This document shows, in pieces, positions 49,477-61,400 of a stretch of 64,000 nt of DNA (its first letter is position 1; every line of letters begins with the position of its first letter). The notes beneath the pieces are model-generated. The model worked only from the letters and a program-made list of their open reading frames with translations. It had not been told where the DNA came from and did no database searches. Where the stretch lies: NCBI GenBank assembly GCA_004026145.2, contig CP034991.1, forward strand, positions 7,289,294 through 7,353,293. Reading direction: 5' to 3'. This DNA is from Takifugu bimaculatus (Eukaryota; Chordata; Actinopteri; Tetraodontiformes; Tetraodontidae). A program made the position numbers and the translations under genes.

Positions 49477-51398
49477 CTGCTGAGAAAGATACGGGAAAAA
49501 GAGAGACACACGGGCAAAAATCAGATTAGATACGAGCAATTTCGGTAAAGGAGCGCACTAAAGACGAGGGTTGGACAGGAGACAGAAACAGAAAAGGGAT
49601 AAATGGACAGCCGGGAATAGAATCCACACATACATGGTAGAGAGCTGAGTGGAGGAAGGTGGAGGAACGGGTTCGGTGGTACCAGGGAGCACTGAGCAAA
49701 ACATCACGTTGAAGGATTGAGCGTAATTTAGCAATACGACCCTTGGAGGTTGAACTTGTGTCTCTCCCGATGTGACACGCGGTCACTTGGAACCTGAGGA
49801 CGCCAGAGAGGGAGGCGACCTTTCAACCGGAGCCGAAGACGATTCCGTCTGTCCTCACTTGATTTTTCTCTCCGCCGTAACGCTAAACCCCAAGACCTGA
49901 ATTCAGTTAGGACTCATTTATTCCTCTGTCAAGAGGACTTTATGTAAAGTGTCTTTAAAGGCTAGACTCGAATCAGTCAACAGCCTCATCAGGAGCAGGA
50001 GTGGAGGTAGCCTGTGGCCCCTGCTGTCTAGTTTGTCATGTTTATTGTGTCATTTGGCAGAAAAGCTTAACCCTACGGGCGTCCTGGAAGCGGTCGATCC
50101 TGCCTGTTAGCATTAGGAAGCAGAAAATAGGCCTGGAAATTACTATCATGTGTCTCAAAGCCAGCGAGGGAGCACGTCGCTGGATCACCGCGGCGGCTTA
50201 GGTGGAAGAGGGTGGAAAGGCGCCGTCTACCTCAGTTTTAGGCATTGGCTAATGTTCTCTACACGGGCCAAATATTATTTTAAAGTGCAACCAATTAGTT
50301 TAACTGTATTTCACTGCAGACTGCATCACATTTGAGCTTTACCGGGACAGCAGGCAGGACGGAGCCAAGAGAGGGTTTAGAGATTTCTTCAATTCCCCCG
50401 TTGAAGCTTTTATACTTCACGGTTTGTCTGCAGTGGTGGGGGCACGCATGTGCGTGTCTGCCCGCAACCACACCCCATTGTTGGGTGTGAGGGCCCCGTC
50501 TGTAAGCTGTCCTTTAACCGGTGCCATCCTTCCTGTTTTTGCTCATCTTCCTCCCCACCCCTGCAATCCAGAGGCCCAGTGCTTGGCAGCCACCCTGACC
50601 ACACACTGAACCGTCACTTGTTGTGTGCAGAGCTGCCCCCCCCCCAACTCCCCACCCATTCTCCTATTCCAAACCCGCTCCACCCCTTCACGGCGCCCCA
50701 ACCCACCAACCCCTGGCTCGCTTCTAAAACCACATCTCCCCCAGCTCCACGCGTCTCGCACACAACTGTTCTTCTCTGATTCGACCATGGAATGATCCTT
50801 TTCTCGAGAAGAGCAGCGCGCTAACCAGATCCAGCGTGTTTTAGGGGGAAAAAAACACAATATCACGTTACATTAAAAGCCGTTTCTGTTTTGCGGCATC
50901 TGCCACTTTGTTACAGTTTAAATCCTTGTGTAAAATAACATTATATGCAATAAATATAAGCCTTTTATCCAAACAGTTCCAAATCAGTAATTTGGGAGAG
51001 AGAAAAACACCTTTTTGGCTTCAATGTTATTACCGCTAAGGTGGTCGAGGATTTGACCTTATATAAAGTAATACAATAGGTATAACATTTCCCAGCAGTT
51101 GGATATTCACGGAATCCTGCAAGTCTGCAATGAAATGAAAGGAAAAATATTTCTAATATTTCTTCATTTAATGTAAATTAGCTGCACATTTGTTTGCCCC
51201 TTATAATACTAATCTCAATATTGGCTTAAATGCTTTTTCCTGGTCTGATCTCAGACCTAATGTAATAAAAAACTGTCATTTAGTTACATTCATAAAGGTT
51301 CAAATAGAAACTCAATATTAAGAAACCAAATCATTTTTGATGAGATTATCAACCAAACTGATTTTAGAATCATAAAATGCATTTTAAGAACAACATAA

Positions 51399-51404
<6 letters not shown>

Positions 51405-51466
<62 letters not shown>
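51405..51466. repeat. (AT)31 microsatellite
   Basis: A pure AT run of 62 bp, unlike the CA/TG type that dominates the window. In pre-mRNA it would self-pair as a long AU hairpin. Confidence 0.97.
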
Positions 51467-51472
<6 letters not shown>

Positions 51473-51824
51473 CATTACCAGTAGTGCTTTGGTTTCATTT
51501 TTGTTTAAAATATTACACACGATTTCTTCACTTCATCGAGGATGAGAGATTTTTATGACATGCTTGATGTCTGCTCTGCCACCGTGTCTGTCCTTGTTGT
51601 TGCTGGAATCTGAGCGCTCTGTTTTGGTGCACGAAAAGGGAAAAAAAAAAAAACACATGCAGACCGCACCTCCCTTGAGAGCCAGGCAAAGCATTATGGG
51701 TAACGGGTTCAAGGAGGGAACCCGGCAAGGTTAGAAGTCTGCAATTACTGTGGCGATAGACGCCTGCTAGAGGCCCCGTTCCTAAAGTGCAATCAGGCCA
51801 AAATGCAAAGTGTGATTCTTTTGT

Positions 51825-51884
51825 TGTGATCATACATGTTGTGATCATACATGATGTGATCATACATGATGTGATCATACATGA
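51825..51884. repeat. Four tandem copies of a 15-bp unit near alpha2
   Basis: The unit is TGTGATCATACATGA. The four copies (51825, 51840, 51855, 51870) differ at only one position. Each unit contains the palindrome TGATCA. The array starts about 120 nt downstream of the alpha2 exon on the transcript strand. Confidence 0.93.
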
Positions 51885-52006
51885 TCCCACTCTGATGTCA
51901 CGCTCACTCACTTTAGTCCCGTGTTAAATAATGGTTAGCTGGTTTAGCTCAAACTCCAGTTCCCCAGCGTGCGGAGGGTGCATCTTAGCGTCCACCCAGT
52001 ACTTAC

Positions 52007-52144
52007 AGGTATTTTATGAGTTTTAATCATGTGATCAAACTCCTCGTTAATCTGCTTGTATTTTTCTTCAGTGCGCGGCGTGAGGATGAGAGCAGACTCG
52101 AGCTCCGGGCTCTCGCTGCCTTTGTTCTCCTTCTTGCTCAGTGC
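52007..52144 (-). CDS. mef2c: mef2c alternative exon alpha2 (muscle type), 46 codons
   Basis: A 138-nt exon starting GCA CTG AGC AAG AAG GAG (ALSKKENKGSESPELESALI) and ending LTPRTEEKYKQINEEFDHMI plus KTHKIP before GTAAGT. Human alpha2 reads ALNKKENKGCESPDPDSSYA in its first part, so the identity is clear but the middle has diverged. In mammals alpha2 replaces alpha1 in skeletal muscle and heart. It lacks the two corepressor-recruiting Ser-Pro sites of alpha1 and so favours activation. The acceptor (GACCTACCAG) has a weak pyrimidine tract. Confidence 0.94.
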
Positions 52145-52306
52145 CTGGTAGGTCCCGCAATCAGAAAAGGACGGACGGAGGGATTCACAGATGAAGGGAG
52201 AGACGAGCGGTTTGACGGGGGGGGGGGACAGAAAGCAGTGGGGAGGGGGGACAGAAGAGGGAAGAGAGGTCAGAAGAAGGTTCGGGGTTCATTGAGAGGT
52301 ACTTAC
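52145..52306 (-). promoter_or_regulatory. mef2c: 162-nt intron between alpha1 and alpha2, pyrimidine-rich
   Basis: On the transcript strand this intron is dominated by C and U, with ACCTCTCTTCCCTCTTCTGT at 52251-52270, a C-rich run near 52217-52227 and further CUCCC words. CUCUCU and UCUU words are typical PTBP1 sites. Its position between two mutually exclusive exons makes it the likely switch region. Including both exons would add 94 codons in frame, so exclusivity must come from regulation rather than frame. Confidence 0.55.
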
Positions 52307-52450
52307 ACACAGTCTCTGTCTGCTGATCATCAGATCAATGTCCTCGTTTATTTTCCTGTACTTGTCCTCCGACTCGGGGCTGTGGCCGACCGAGTCGTCC
52401 GCGTCGGGATCTGGGCTGTCGCAGCCGTTTAGGCCTTTCTTTCTCAATGT
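52307..52450 (-). CDS. mef2c: mef2c alternative exon alpha1 (general type), 48 codons
   Basis: A 144-nt exon with acceptor TTTGCAG and donor GTAAGT (52301-52306). It encodes TLRKKGLNGCDSPDPDADDS, VGHSPESEDKYRKINEDIDL and MISRQRLC. By memory all 48 residues equal human MEF2C residues 87-134. The two Ser-Pro sites equal S98 and S110, which in the mammalian alpha1 form are phosphorylated and recruit corepressors. It directly follows the missing MEF2-domain exon in the mRNA. Confidence 0.97.
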
Positions 52451-55400
52451 CTGCAAACAGAGCAGTCGCACAGCATAGTTGAGGGGCCGGTGGGGCAGGG
52501 GGCAGAAACCCCGGTGAACAGATGTGGAGGGACGCGTGATGAGGAATGAACTGATCCTGAGAGAAGAAGATGAAAAGCTGGAAAACCAGAACTATTTCCA
52601 CCTAAGAAACTGACCTTTGACCTTATCGGCGAAGCCCCTTTTTTGGGCAATACTCTGACCTCGGGGGGTCACATGCAACTAAACACTTGGATGAAAGTGG
52701 CTCTAAAAACCAAACATGAAAAACAATCAGGCAACATCCTGGGATCTTCCAACCTCAAGATAGCAAAGGGGAAATTCATGACAACATTTTTCTCTGTTCA
52801 CAGAAACAGAAGAGAAGTGCGGCCTTCGCCGCCCACCAGACCCCCACGCGCCATTAAATGTGGTAGTTTCAGTCTTGGCCACCTGATGGCCACCTGCCCC
52901 CATCCTCTCCAGTTCCCTGCGCTCAAGAGACAAAGCGAGATAACTGCCTCCGTCCTTTTTTAGATATTGTTGACAACCATAACAACAGGGATAACTTTCA
53001 GAGCACATTAGCGTGTGTGATAGCACGGCGGCGTGTTTGCTCGAGCGAGTAGGCGCGCGCGGGTAGGTGCCGTGTTCATTTGCTTCGCAAAGTGAGAGAC
53101 AAAGACAGAGCTGAGCGGAAGAAAAGTACAGTAGCTGACAGTTAGAGATCTCATCAAAGGCGCCCCCCCCAATCTCTTACCAACCACCCCCCTCCCCTCT
53201 CTCCTCCTGGCTTTAATAAAGGGAGATTAGTCTACAGGAGGAATATCACGGGCCTGCTCCTGTCTGTGGAGTCGTCGCTTCACACCGCGCTCTCCTGCTT
53301 TCATCTGAAGCTCCATATCAGATAGACGTAATTAAATTTACTTTAGCACACCCTGTATTTGATGCTGATCAAGAGTGTGAGCGCGTGTTTCTCTGCGCAT
53401 GTGTCTACGAGGGTGTGTGTGTGTGTGTGGGAGGGGAGAGAGGGGAAGGAGTCTGCGTTTGTGTGCATGTGTGGGTGTGCGAGAGTGGGTGTTAGCGTCA
53501 AGGAAGGGAGAAAAAAAAAGCCCAAGAAGGAGCACGAGAGAGAGGAAGATAGATGCTAAGATAAGTTAATCTCAGTGAACTTCTTCCTCTCATTTGCTTG
53601 TCTCTGTCAGTACTCACTCACAGACGGGATACGAGCGAGATACTCCATCACAAGCAGCGGCAGAAGTGACAGGGAGCGATCTGCCTGCTCGGAAAACAAA
53701 TAACATCCAGTCGTCTCTCATGTCAGCACAACAAAGGCCTGTTTTCAGTGTGGTTTTAGTGAACTTTGAGGGCTTCCTTTGTGCGTGCGCTAACTGTTTG
53801 ATTCCCGAGGCGTCTCGTGGCGAGGCAGCTACTGTAAGCGTGTCAACGTTTGCCGGCTCTCCTCCCTTTCTCTCTCTTTCTGAAACCTCGCTTGGCCCCC
53901 AAAGAGTGGAAATTTGGAATTCGGAATTTGAAAGTGTGCCTCACATCTTTTGACAGTCTTCGGGAAATCACACCCCAGAAATCAAGCGAGACGACGTGGC
54001 AGATCTGTCTTCCATCAGACCTGCCGTGATTCAGGCGCTCCTGATCTATCCGGGGCGGATGAGTCGCGAGAACAAAGGGGTTGCAGAGGTTTAACATGCT
54101 GTCTTTTTTGGCAATGGCGTGAGATGTGAAAGTTTTTCTTTTTTTTTTTGTTTATTCTTTTGTGTACTTCCAATCTGGCCTCGGCGATGCATCATTCCGA
54201 ACTGACAAAAGCTGAACCGCTGGCCTTTCCCTGTTCACTTGAGGATGCATACGAGACGGCAAACAACTTTTCTTCCTACTATTTCCACCTACTGCCACCA
54301 GCGCAGGGGGCAGGGAAAAGTGTATGAGATCACCTTGCATTATTAGCAGAGAAGCTGTCAGGCACGGCTGGGACAGCACGGAGCAAAGGTGACAGCCACA
54401 TGCAACCCAGCTGGCGGTCCTACGAGTGGGTGGGCAATTGCATTGGGTGTTGATGGGGTGCAGGCAGACGGGGTGGGATTGTTATAGGACTACCAAGTAT
54501 GCGTCCCCGGATTCCCTTTCCAGCCCGGCTCAGCGCAGCGACGGCTGCGGTTTCACAGGCAGCGTGCCCCTCATCCCCGCTATGCCCACCTGTTGAAGAC
54601 ATCACCTGTCATCCGAGGCTGGCGGACAGCCCACAACCAATCAGCTCAGCCGGAGCGCTGACATAGCCATAGAAGGGGCTCTCCAACGCCCCGTTCTGTG
54701 CCCCAACTGTCGTCATCTTGTGTAATTGCCCGTTCTTTTATACACCGGTGTCTGCGAGAGGCATCCGCTGCTGGTCTAAACTTAAGTTGTCGGTTGACAT
54801 CATCGTTATGTGAAACATCGATATGCCCTTATATTGATATACTTATTTTGGAATAAAAATAAGACTGCGAGGAGCTGGTAGAGGATGGAAACGATAGGGA
54901 ATATGCTAATAAGAGGAGGATTAAACAAACACACTTAAGATTTTTATGCACAAAATACCCCCTCAAATAAAAGATCTCATTTTACAGGAACCCCTGTTAT
55001 TGAGCTGTGAGGATTTTCACTTTTTCCAAAACACCCTCATTATTTCACTCTTACCAAGTGACCGCTGGCGCAAAAGACGTGGCCATTGTAACAACCGTTT
55101 TTCTCCCCAGTGTCGCCATTAATGAATTAATGACCCCCCCACGGTTTATACTTACTTTAAAACTTACATTCTTTCCTCCACAGAAAATCCAACAGAAAGA
55201 AAAAAAAACTAATCAAGTTTTTTTTTTTTACGTGCAAGATTTACAGTGAAAATGAGGAACCAGCTCATACCAAAGAAAAAGGGTACAAGAGGACAAAAGG
55301 CAGATGATTTAAGTGTGAGAGGTGCACAGACATGCTGCAGAGAGAGTGTGTAGTAAATCTGAGACAGAAGAAGGAGCAAAAAAAGTAAGACGGGGAGGAA

Positions 55401-58400
55401 AGAGTGAAAAAAACTGTGCTTGCTTGGCTCGGTGTCTCTCTGGCCCCTTTGGAGGCTTGCTCCTAATTAAACTCCTTCTTCATGATGCTCCCTCATGACT
55501 CGACTTGTCACAGGGCCTGTGTGAAGCAGGCTCAGCATAGACACGGCGTCCTACATATTTAGAAACTCGTCTCATCGGTCCCCTTCAGAGCTGCACCCTC
55601 AGCGAGACTGGCCTAGACTGCGTTGGACTACAATGGGACAGACAACCTCGGCGAGCAAGACTAAGACGGGTGGATTGAGAGAATCAGAGGGATGAGCTAT
55701 AACAGAACTCTGTGTTCTACCAACTGGAAAACGTCCAGCATTATACACATTTCATAATTGGGGTGCGGATGCTAACTTCCTGTAACTCGCGCTGAGGGTA
55801 TTTAAGTGTGAATTCTGGGACCCCCCCAGGAGGTCTGCTAGGGACAGCTGACGCCTGCCCGGAACCCCTACCATACCAGGATCCGTCTGCTCGGCATTTT
55901 GCCACTCTGCTCATGCTCACTATCTGTGTTTCTGCCCCCATCTTTCAGCTTCAGTCTGCTGCTCAGTCTGTCTACGTCTCCCCAACGTTGGCCTTCTCCC
56001 CGGAAAAAAAACCTGGCGGTACCAAACAAAAACCCCGAGTCGGAACACATCTTTATTTCTCCTGCTTGCTCATGTTTATGAAATATTTGCGTTGCTGACC
56101 AGCCCCCTCTGATGCTGGCAGAGGCCGAGGGGCATGACACGTCCAATAATGTGTTTACGGCTTCTGGCGACGGCCGGGCCAGTGAATCCGAACATCTTTA
56201 ACCCAGGGGCCGACACCATCAATGAGTTATAAAAGAGAAAAATAAAAATCCTCAACACAAACAGCCAGATTAAATAAGAGGGCTTTTATAATGTTGCCAA
56301 CATTGTACGTCTTTTAATACAACAAACCAAATCTGTTGAGAGGCAATCTAGTCCACTGTGAAGGAACAAAGAGTTTTCCCCTCATAAATGAAGCAGTCTA
56401 CATTTCAGCAGCCCAGGAGAAAAACAAGGCCCTGACTGAGCGGCACAATACAAATGCGTTAACAACTGTGCTTCTTATGGTTAATTATGTTTGATGTGCC
56501 ATTAAAATATAATAACACGACAGTGGAACAAACAGCTTTTCCTGGCAAACACTCAGCGTCTGTTTGTCACGAAGTGGAAGCTACTGTAACGGAGCGACTC
56601 TGACTCACGCTCGCTCATCCACCTTCAAAACGTGCAATATTGGAACATTTCTAAATTTCTAACGGCTCTTTACACTCATATAGATATCTACACTTAGAAT
56701 GAATAATGATGGGGGGGGGGGTCAAATCGAGGGAAAGTTTGAAGAACCACAAAACAACAGGGGAGCTTCGTGGCTTTTTCCAGTTGGCAAAGTCAATTTT
56801 GTCTGAGCAGATTGGCAAGGAGCGAAGTGGCTGAATGTCCGTGAGCGCGAGGCAGTGGGGAAAAACTTTGTCCCTTCCCATCACAAATAACAAGACGAAG
56901 GTGGTCACGAAATGATCCCACTGCGGACTAAGATGCCCCCTCCAGCACTAACACTATAATTGCGCCCTGGGTGGGCCTGATGGGACGGCGGCTATGTTTG
57001 AAATGTGTTATTTCTCTTTCAGTCTGTTTCACCGATTCCTATTTGCTCTCGTTTCATTTCATCCCTCACTCTTTCTTTCGCGCTCTCGGCTTCCAGAGCA
57101 GAGGGTACTTCAGAGGGATCAGGCTGGCTTAGCTTATTGGAAGCAGATGGCAGACCAAAGGCAAGAAGGCCACGGTTTCATGAAGCGTGCTTCGAACATG
57201 CCAGGATCATGTCGAGGGGCATGCCCATGGACGATGGCTGCTTGGTGTGAGCGAGAGTGTGTTTGTGTGTAAGTGAGCATTTTTGTGGCACGGGACTCCA
57301 AATCGCAGTCTTTCTTTTTTTAGTCATCTGTTCATCCCCGCGCACTGGTTCAGATGATGCATCAAGGATTTTCTTTCAAGGATCTGATGGCTTTGAAGCC
57401 CTTTACTCCCGGTGTCCCGCTTCAGTATAAAATCGAGAATCAAAGGCCGGTGCCTGGGATCCATCATTCGGTCATGTGTTCAATAATAACGCCGGCTAAC
57501 TGTGGAATTGCTAGCTGCATAGGGATGACTAAATGGTCCAAACATTTGAAAAAAAGTGAAAAGTAGAGAAAAAATAAAGTGCTAGAAGAAAGTGAGAGAG
57601 ACAGAAGGCAAGACAGAAGCAGTACTATACTGCATGCAACAAGGTTCCTTCACATTTCTCCAAACTGTGGCATTTTGATGGTGTATGTGCTAAAAATCAC
57701 CATTAAATGGAGTCCGTCACAGACGGGAGCCCACTCACAGATAGAGCGTCTTCGATAGCCAGGATACAGCACAATACCAGATGGTGCAGTGTTTCCCATA
57801 TGGAACAGCCAAACACTAAGCACATGTCAGAATCCAACACTGTTTGCTACAGCAGCATCCCAGCGCTGGGAACAAAGTGGTCATTCATACTGGTCACTGC
57901 ACTGTATAATTACCCAGACAGACATTATGAGACACAATGCCAGCTCAGTGGAAGTGAATAAAGAGGTCACTCTTGTCTGCAGCATCGACTTATCCGTCTT
58001 TTAACCACTTGACACGATAGTTGCATATTAGATCTCTAGTCAGGTATAAGAAAGGTGAGTAATTATGGATTTATTCCTTTGTGAATCCAGGAAGAGGCTG
58101 CCGAGGCCAATTTTCTATAGTGTAAAAACACTTAGACGTGCCTTTCACAGTCCCGTCGTTCTTGGAATGGCTAACTGACTTTATCGAAAATCAAAGAATT
58201 ACAGTTTTGGTTCGTCAGTGTCACAGCCTTGAAAAATGGACTCTAATGCACTTGAGGTGGCAGCAACTCCTGAGCTCGGCATCAGCCATCCTCCAGACCT
58301 TCTTTGTCTCCACCGATTGTCACTTATCGTCTTTTGTCTCTCTTATCGCGTGGTGCCACAGCAGGAAAAGGGGAGCCTGAGGGAGGCCTTGAGTAACAAT

Positions 58401-61400
58401 GACCAGCCGGTTGACCTCCGTACTGTGACCTTGAGTTTCCACACCCAGCGCAAAGCTGTAATCATGGGAGGGGAGAGGCAGAGGCCAAGAGGGGGAGAGC
58501 TCCAGGCAGGGCAGGGAATGCCATCTACAAAAATAGATCTTCATTATTCTCAATTTTCCACAAATAGTTTGAAAGAACAAGGCATCGTTTCATTTTGATG
58601 GCAGGCCTGAATTGTTTTAGGAGGTGTACTGGAAAAGTCCTGCTTGGTTGGCAACGTGTCCTCAGAAATGACCGGCCTTTTTCGCCGCTGCACACCACAG
58701 GGGGCATATATCGGCATATTCCAAGTAATCTATTTTTAACACTTTGCTTTGTTGTGGTAGGAGTACCTCAGACTTCAGCATACTGACCTTAGAAGAAACG
58801 CCTCCGATAGTGATACGACTGCTGGTTTGGGTTCTTGTCTAAAGTTCTGCTTTTCCTGTCACTGAGCGTCTGACGTTTTCATCGTACACATTATCTTACT
58901 GAGAATTTAACTCTCGAAAGGTGGAAGTATTGAGTCTGTAGAAGGAACTTGGTAAAGGTGCCCTCTTACTGTCTGGTGCAGGACTGTTGTAGTCTGGGAC
59001 TTGCAGCCATCTTTCAGATCGTTTTGTGGTTTACGTTATGTCGGAGAGCAAAACTGCTGATGGAAAATTACTTTTATTTTTTTTTTAAAAGATAGCATAG
59101 CACTTGTGTAACCGTCATTTATTTTCCCTGAAGACATTCACGTAATAATAATAAAAAAAAAAAAAAAGACAGGAAGCCACTGTTTGGTAAAGTATAGGGC
59201 AGGGAAAAAAACCAAAGAGTTCTTTGTCAAAGAGATCAAATGTTTACGGGCACCACAGGGTCTCATGCATGTGGCCGGCGGCGGCAAATCTTCATGGTCT
59301 GTCCCCAGGAACGGGGAGGAGGAGGCTGAGTGAGTAGCCCAGCATCTTGCTTATTCCTCTGTTTCGAAAACAACTGCTGATCCACCCTGTTTGGGTGGAG
59401 TAAATGGGAAAGATAGAGATTCCTATTCTTCCCAGCCAGGACCGCCGGCACAGCAGTTAAGATATTTTTAGCATAACCACGCGCTATTTTTAGACTACTA
59501 CCACGTTTTGAGGTATTTATTACAAAAGAGAGTATTGCAAATAACAGAGTGATGTGGTGGATATTTTGAGGGTGGTGCCTTCTCTTGACTTCCCAATTAT
59601 ATATTTTTTTGTTTTTTTTGTCTCTGACACAAAAGAAAATCTGTTTAAATCTGAGTCTTTGACTCGAAAATGAGAGGAAGACAAAAGAGATTTTAGACAG
59701 GAAGCAGAGGATCACAAAGGAACATGTGGTGAATCGGTGGAATTCTCCTTACTTTGAACATCAGAAAGCTGCTTCACATATGTGATAACCCCCCCCCAAC
59801 CTTACTGTCAGATTTTTTTTTAAAACACCAGAACCAACCCAACCATTGTTGGTAGCACACTGTACCCATAAAGCATGAACTGAAAGCAGTCGTGTGGTGG
59901 AAAAAAATAGGGACAGCGGTTTCTTTCACCTGTTCCTCAATAAAGAAAGATCTTTTTCAGATCGCCGGCGAGACTGTCATGAGGCTTTGACTTACAGCTA
60001 CACCGCTAGCGTGTGTCACAAGGTTCATTTAATTCAGCAGTCAAATGCAGCTTCAGATCTTAATCCTCAGCTCCAGAGGCAAAACAAGCTGATCTTCACA
60101 TCGCTTCTTAAGACTATGATCAGGTGCGATAACCTCAGCCTCAACCCCCCGCCTCATGTTTAACATATAGCCTATTATGAAAAGGGAAAAACAAAGAGTA
60201 ACCTTTAAAATTCAAATTATCCAAGAAACATTCACAAAAAAACTGTGGACAATTATAAGACGGGAGATATAATGTGACTCCCTTATTTGTCTTGGATGCT
60301 GACACATTCAAGCCGTAACTAATTATACAGTATTTGAGAGTCATGAGACGGAGTCATTCAGTGAGCTGATCAACACAAAAAACCCTCCTTAAGGCTAATA
60401 TTCTCCATGATTTGTAGAAACCATACAAGCATGGAGAATAGCTCACAAGCTAGAAAATATTCCTACAGTCAGGAGGTGGTGAACATGAGTACACCGGTAC
60501 TTCAGTAACGGAGCTCAAATGTCTCGGTGACACGTAGAAATTAGAGCTAAGAAGAAAAGATGCTATTTTCTACGTTGAGAATGTCCAGAAATCTGCAGCT
60601 GAAAGGCTGGTAAACGTGGCCGTGAGGCAGCACGTCACAAAAAAGCACCAGTAAATCTTTTTAGTATTTGCTGATGAGATTGCTCCTTGCTTGCGCACAG
60701 GTGTGCCGTTGTCCCCAGGGCTAGAGCCGAGCTCCTAGCTGACTTTAAATGTCGAAGCTTTGGGTCATTCTGACTTGTTGGCACTGTTATTGTGCTTCAG
60801 CGGTTCAGAGACGACATGATAAAAACCTGTTGTTCTGTGTCTTTAGAGATCACTCAGGGACAACAGCCCCACTTTAAATTCCATTTGTTGGACTGTTTTC
60901 TATTGTACCAATTTGATCTACCTATTCTTCGTTGCCCACCAAGAACACCCCCCCCCCCCCCCTTCATCTTCCAGCAGACTGTCACAGGGATGAAATCACA
61001 CCTGTGCTTCTCAGCACAGGGGCAAAACATACGTAGGGTGAAGCACGGCAAGGGAGCTTTGCTGAATCTCATTAGCTGAGCGGGTAGTCATTAACAGTAT
61101 GACCTTTGGAAATAATTACCAGCCTTCCCCTGCCTCCCCCATCCTTCTCTCCCTCTCTCCTTCTCATCTAACACTTATCCCCCCCCTCCACCACCACCTC
61201 CCCATTCGGTAGCTCCTTCCCATTTGAGGAGAGCGGGTGAGAAAGGAGGGAGAAGAGAGTGAGAAATGAGTGGTGGTAGGTGGGGAGGCAGAGTCCTGTT
61301 GCTGTTCAAGATTACAGTCTGATCTGAACTTTCAGATTAGGTTAATCTGCTGGAAATGGGATTGGCCGGTGGCCTTTTCCTCCGGCAGCCTAAGGACCAG

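Larger units (their letters stand above)
49477..52006 (-). other. mef2c: mef2c intron, 2.53 kb
   Basis: Contains an (AT)31 microsatellite (51405-51466), a C-rich plus-strand patch at 50636-50780 and a 15-bp tandem repeat (51825-51884) close to the alpha2 donor. No further exon was recognised. Confidence 0.88.
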
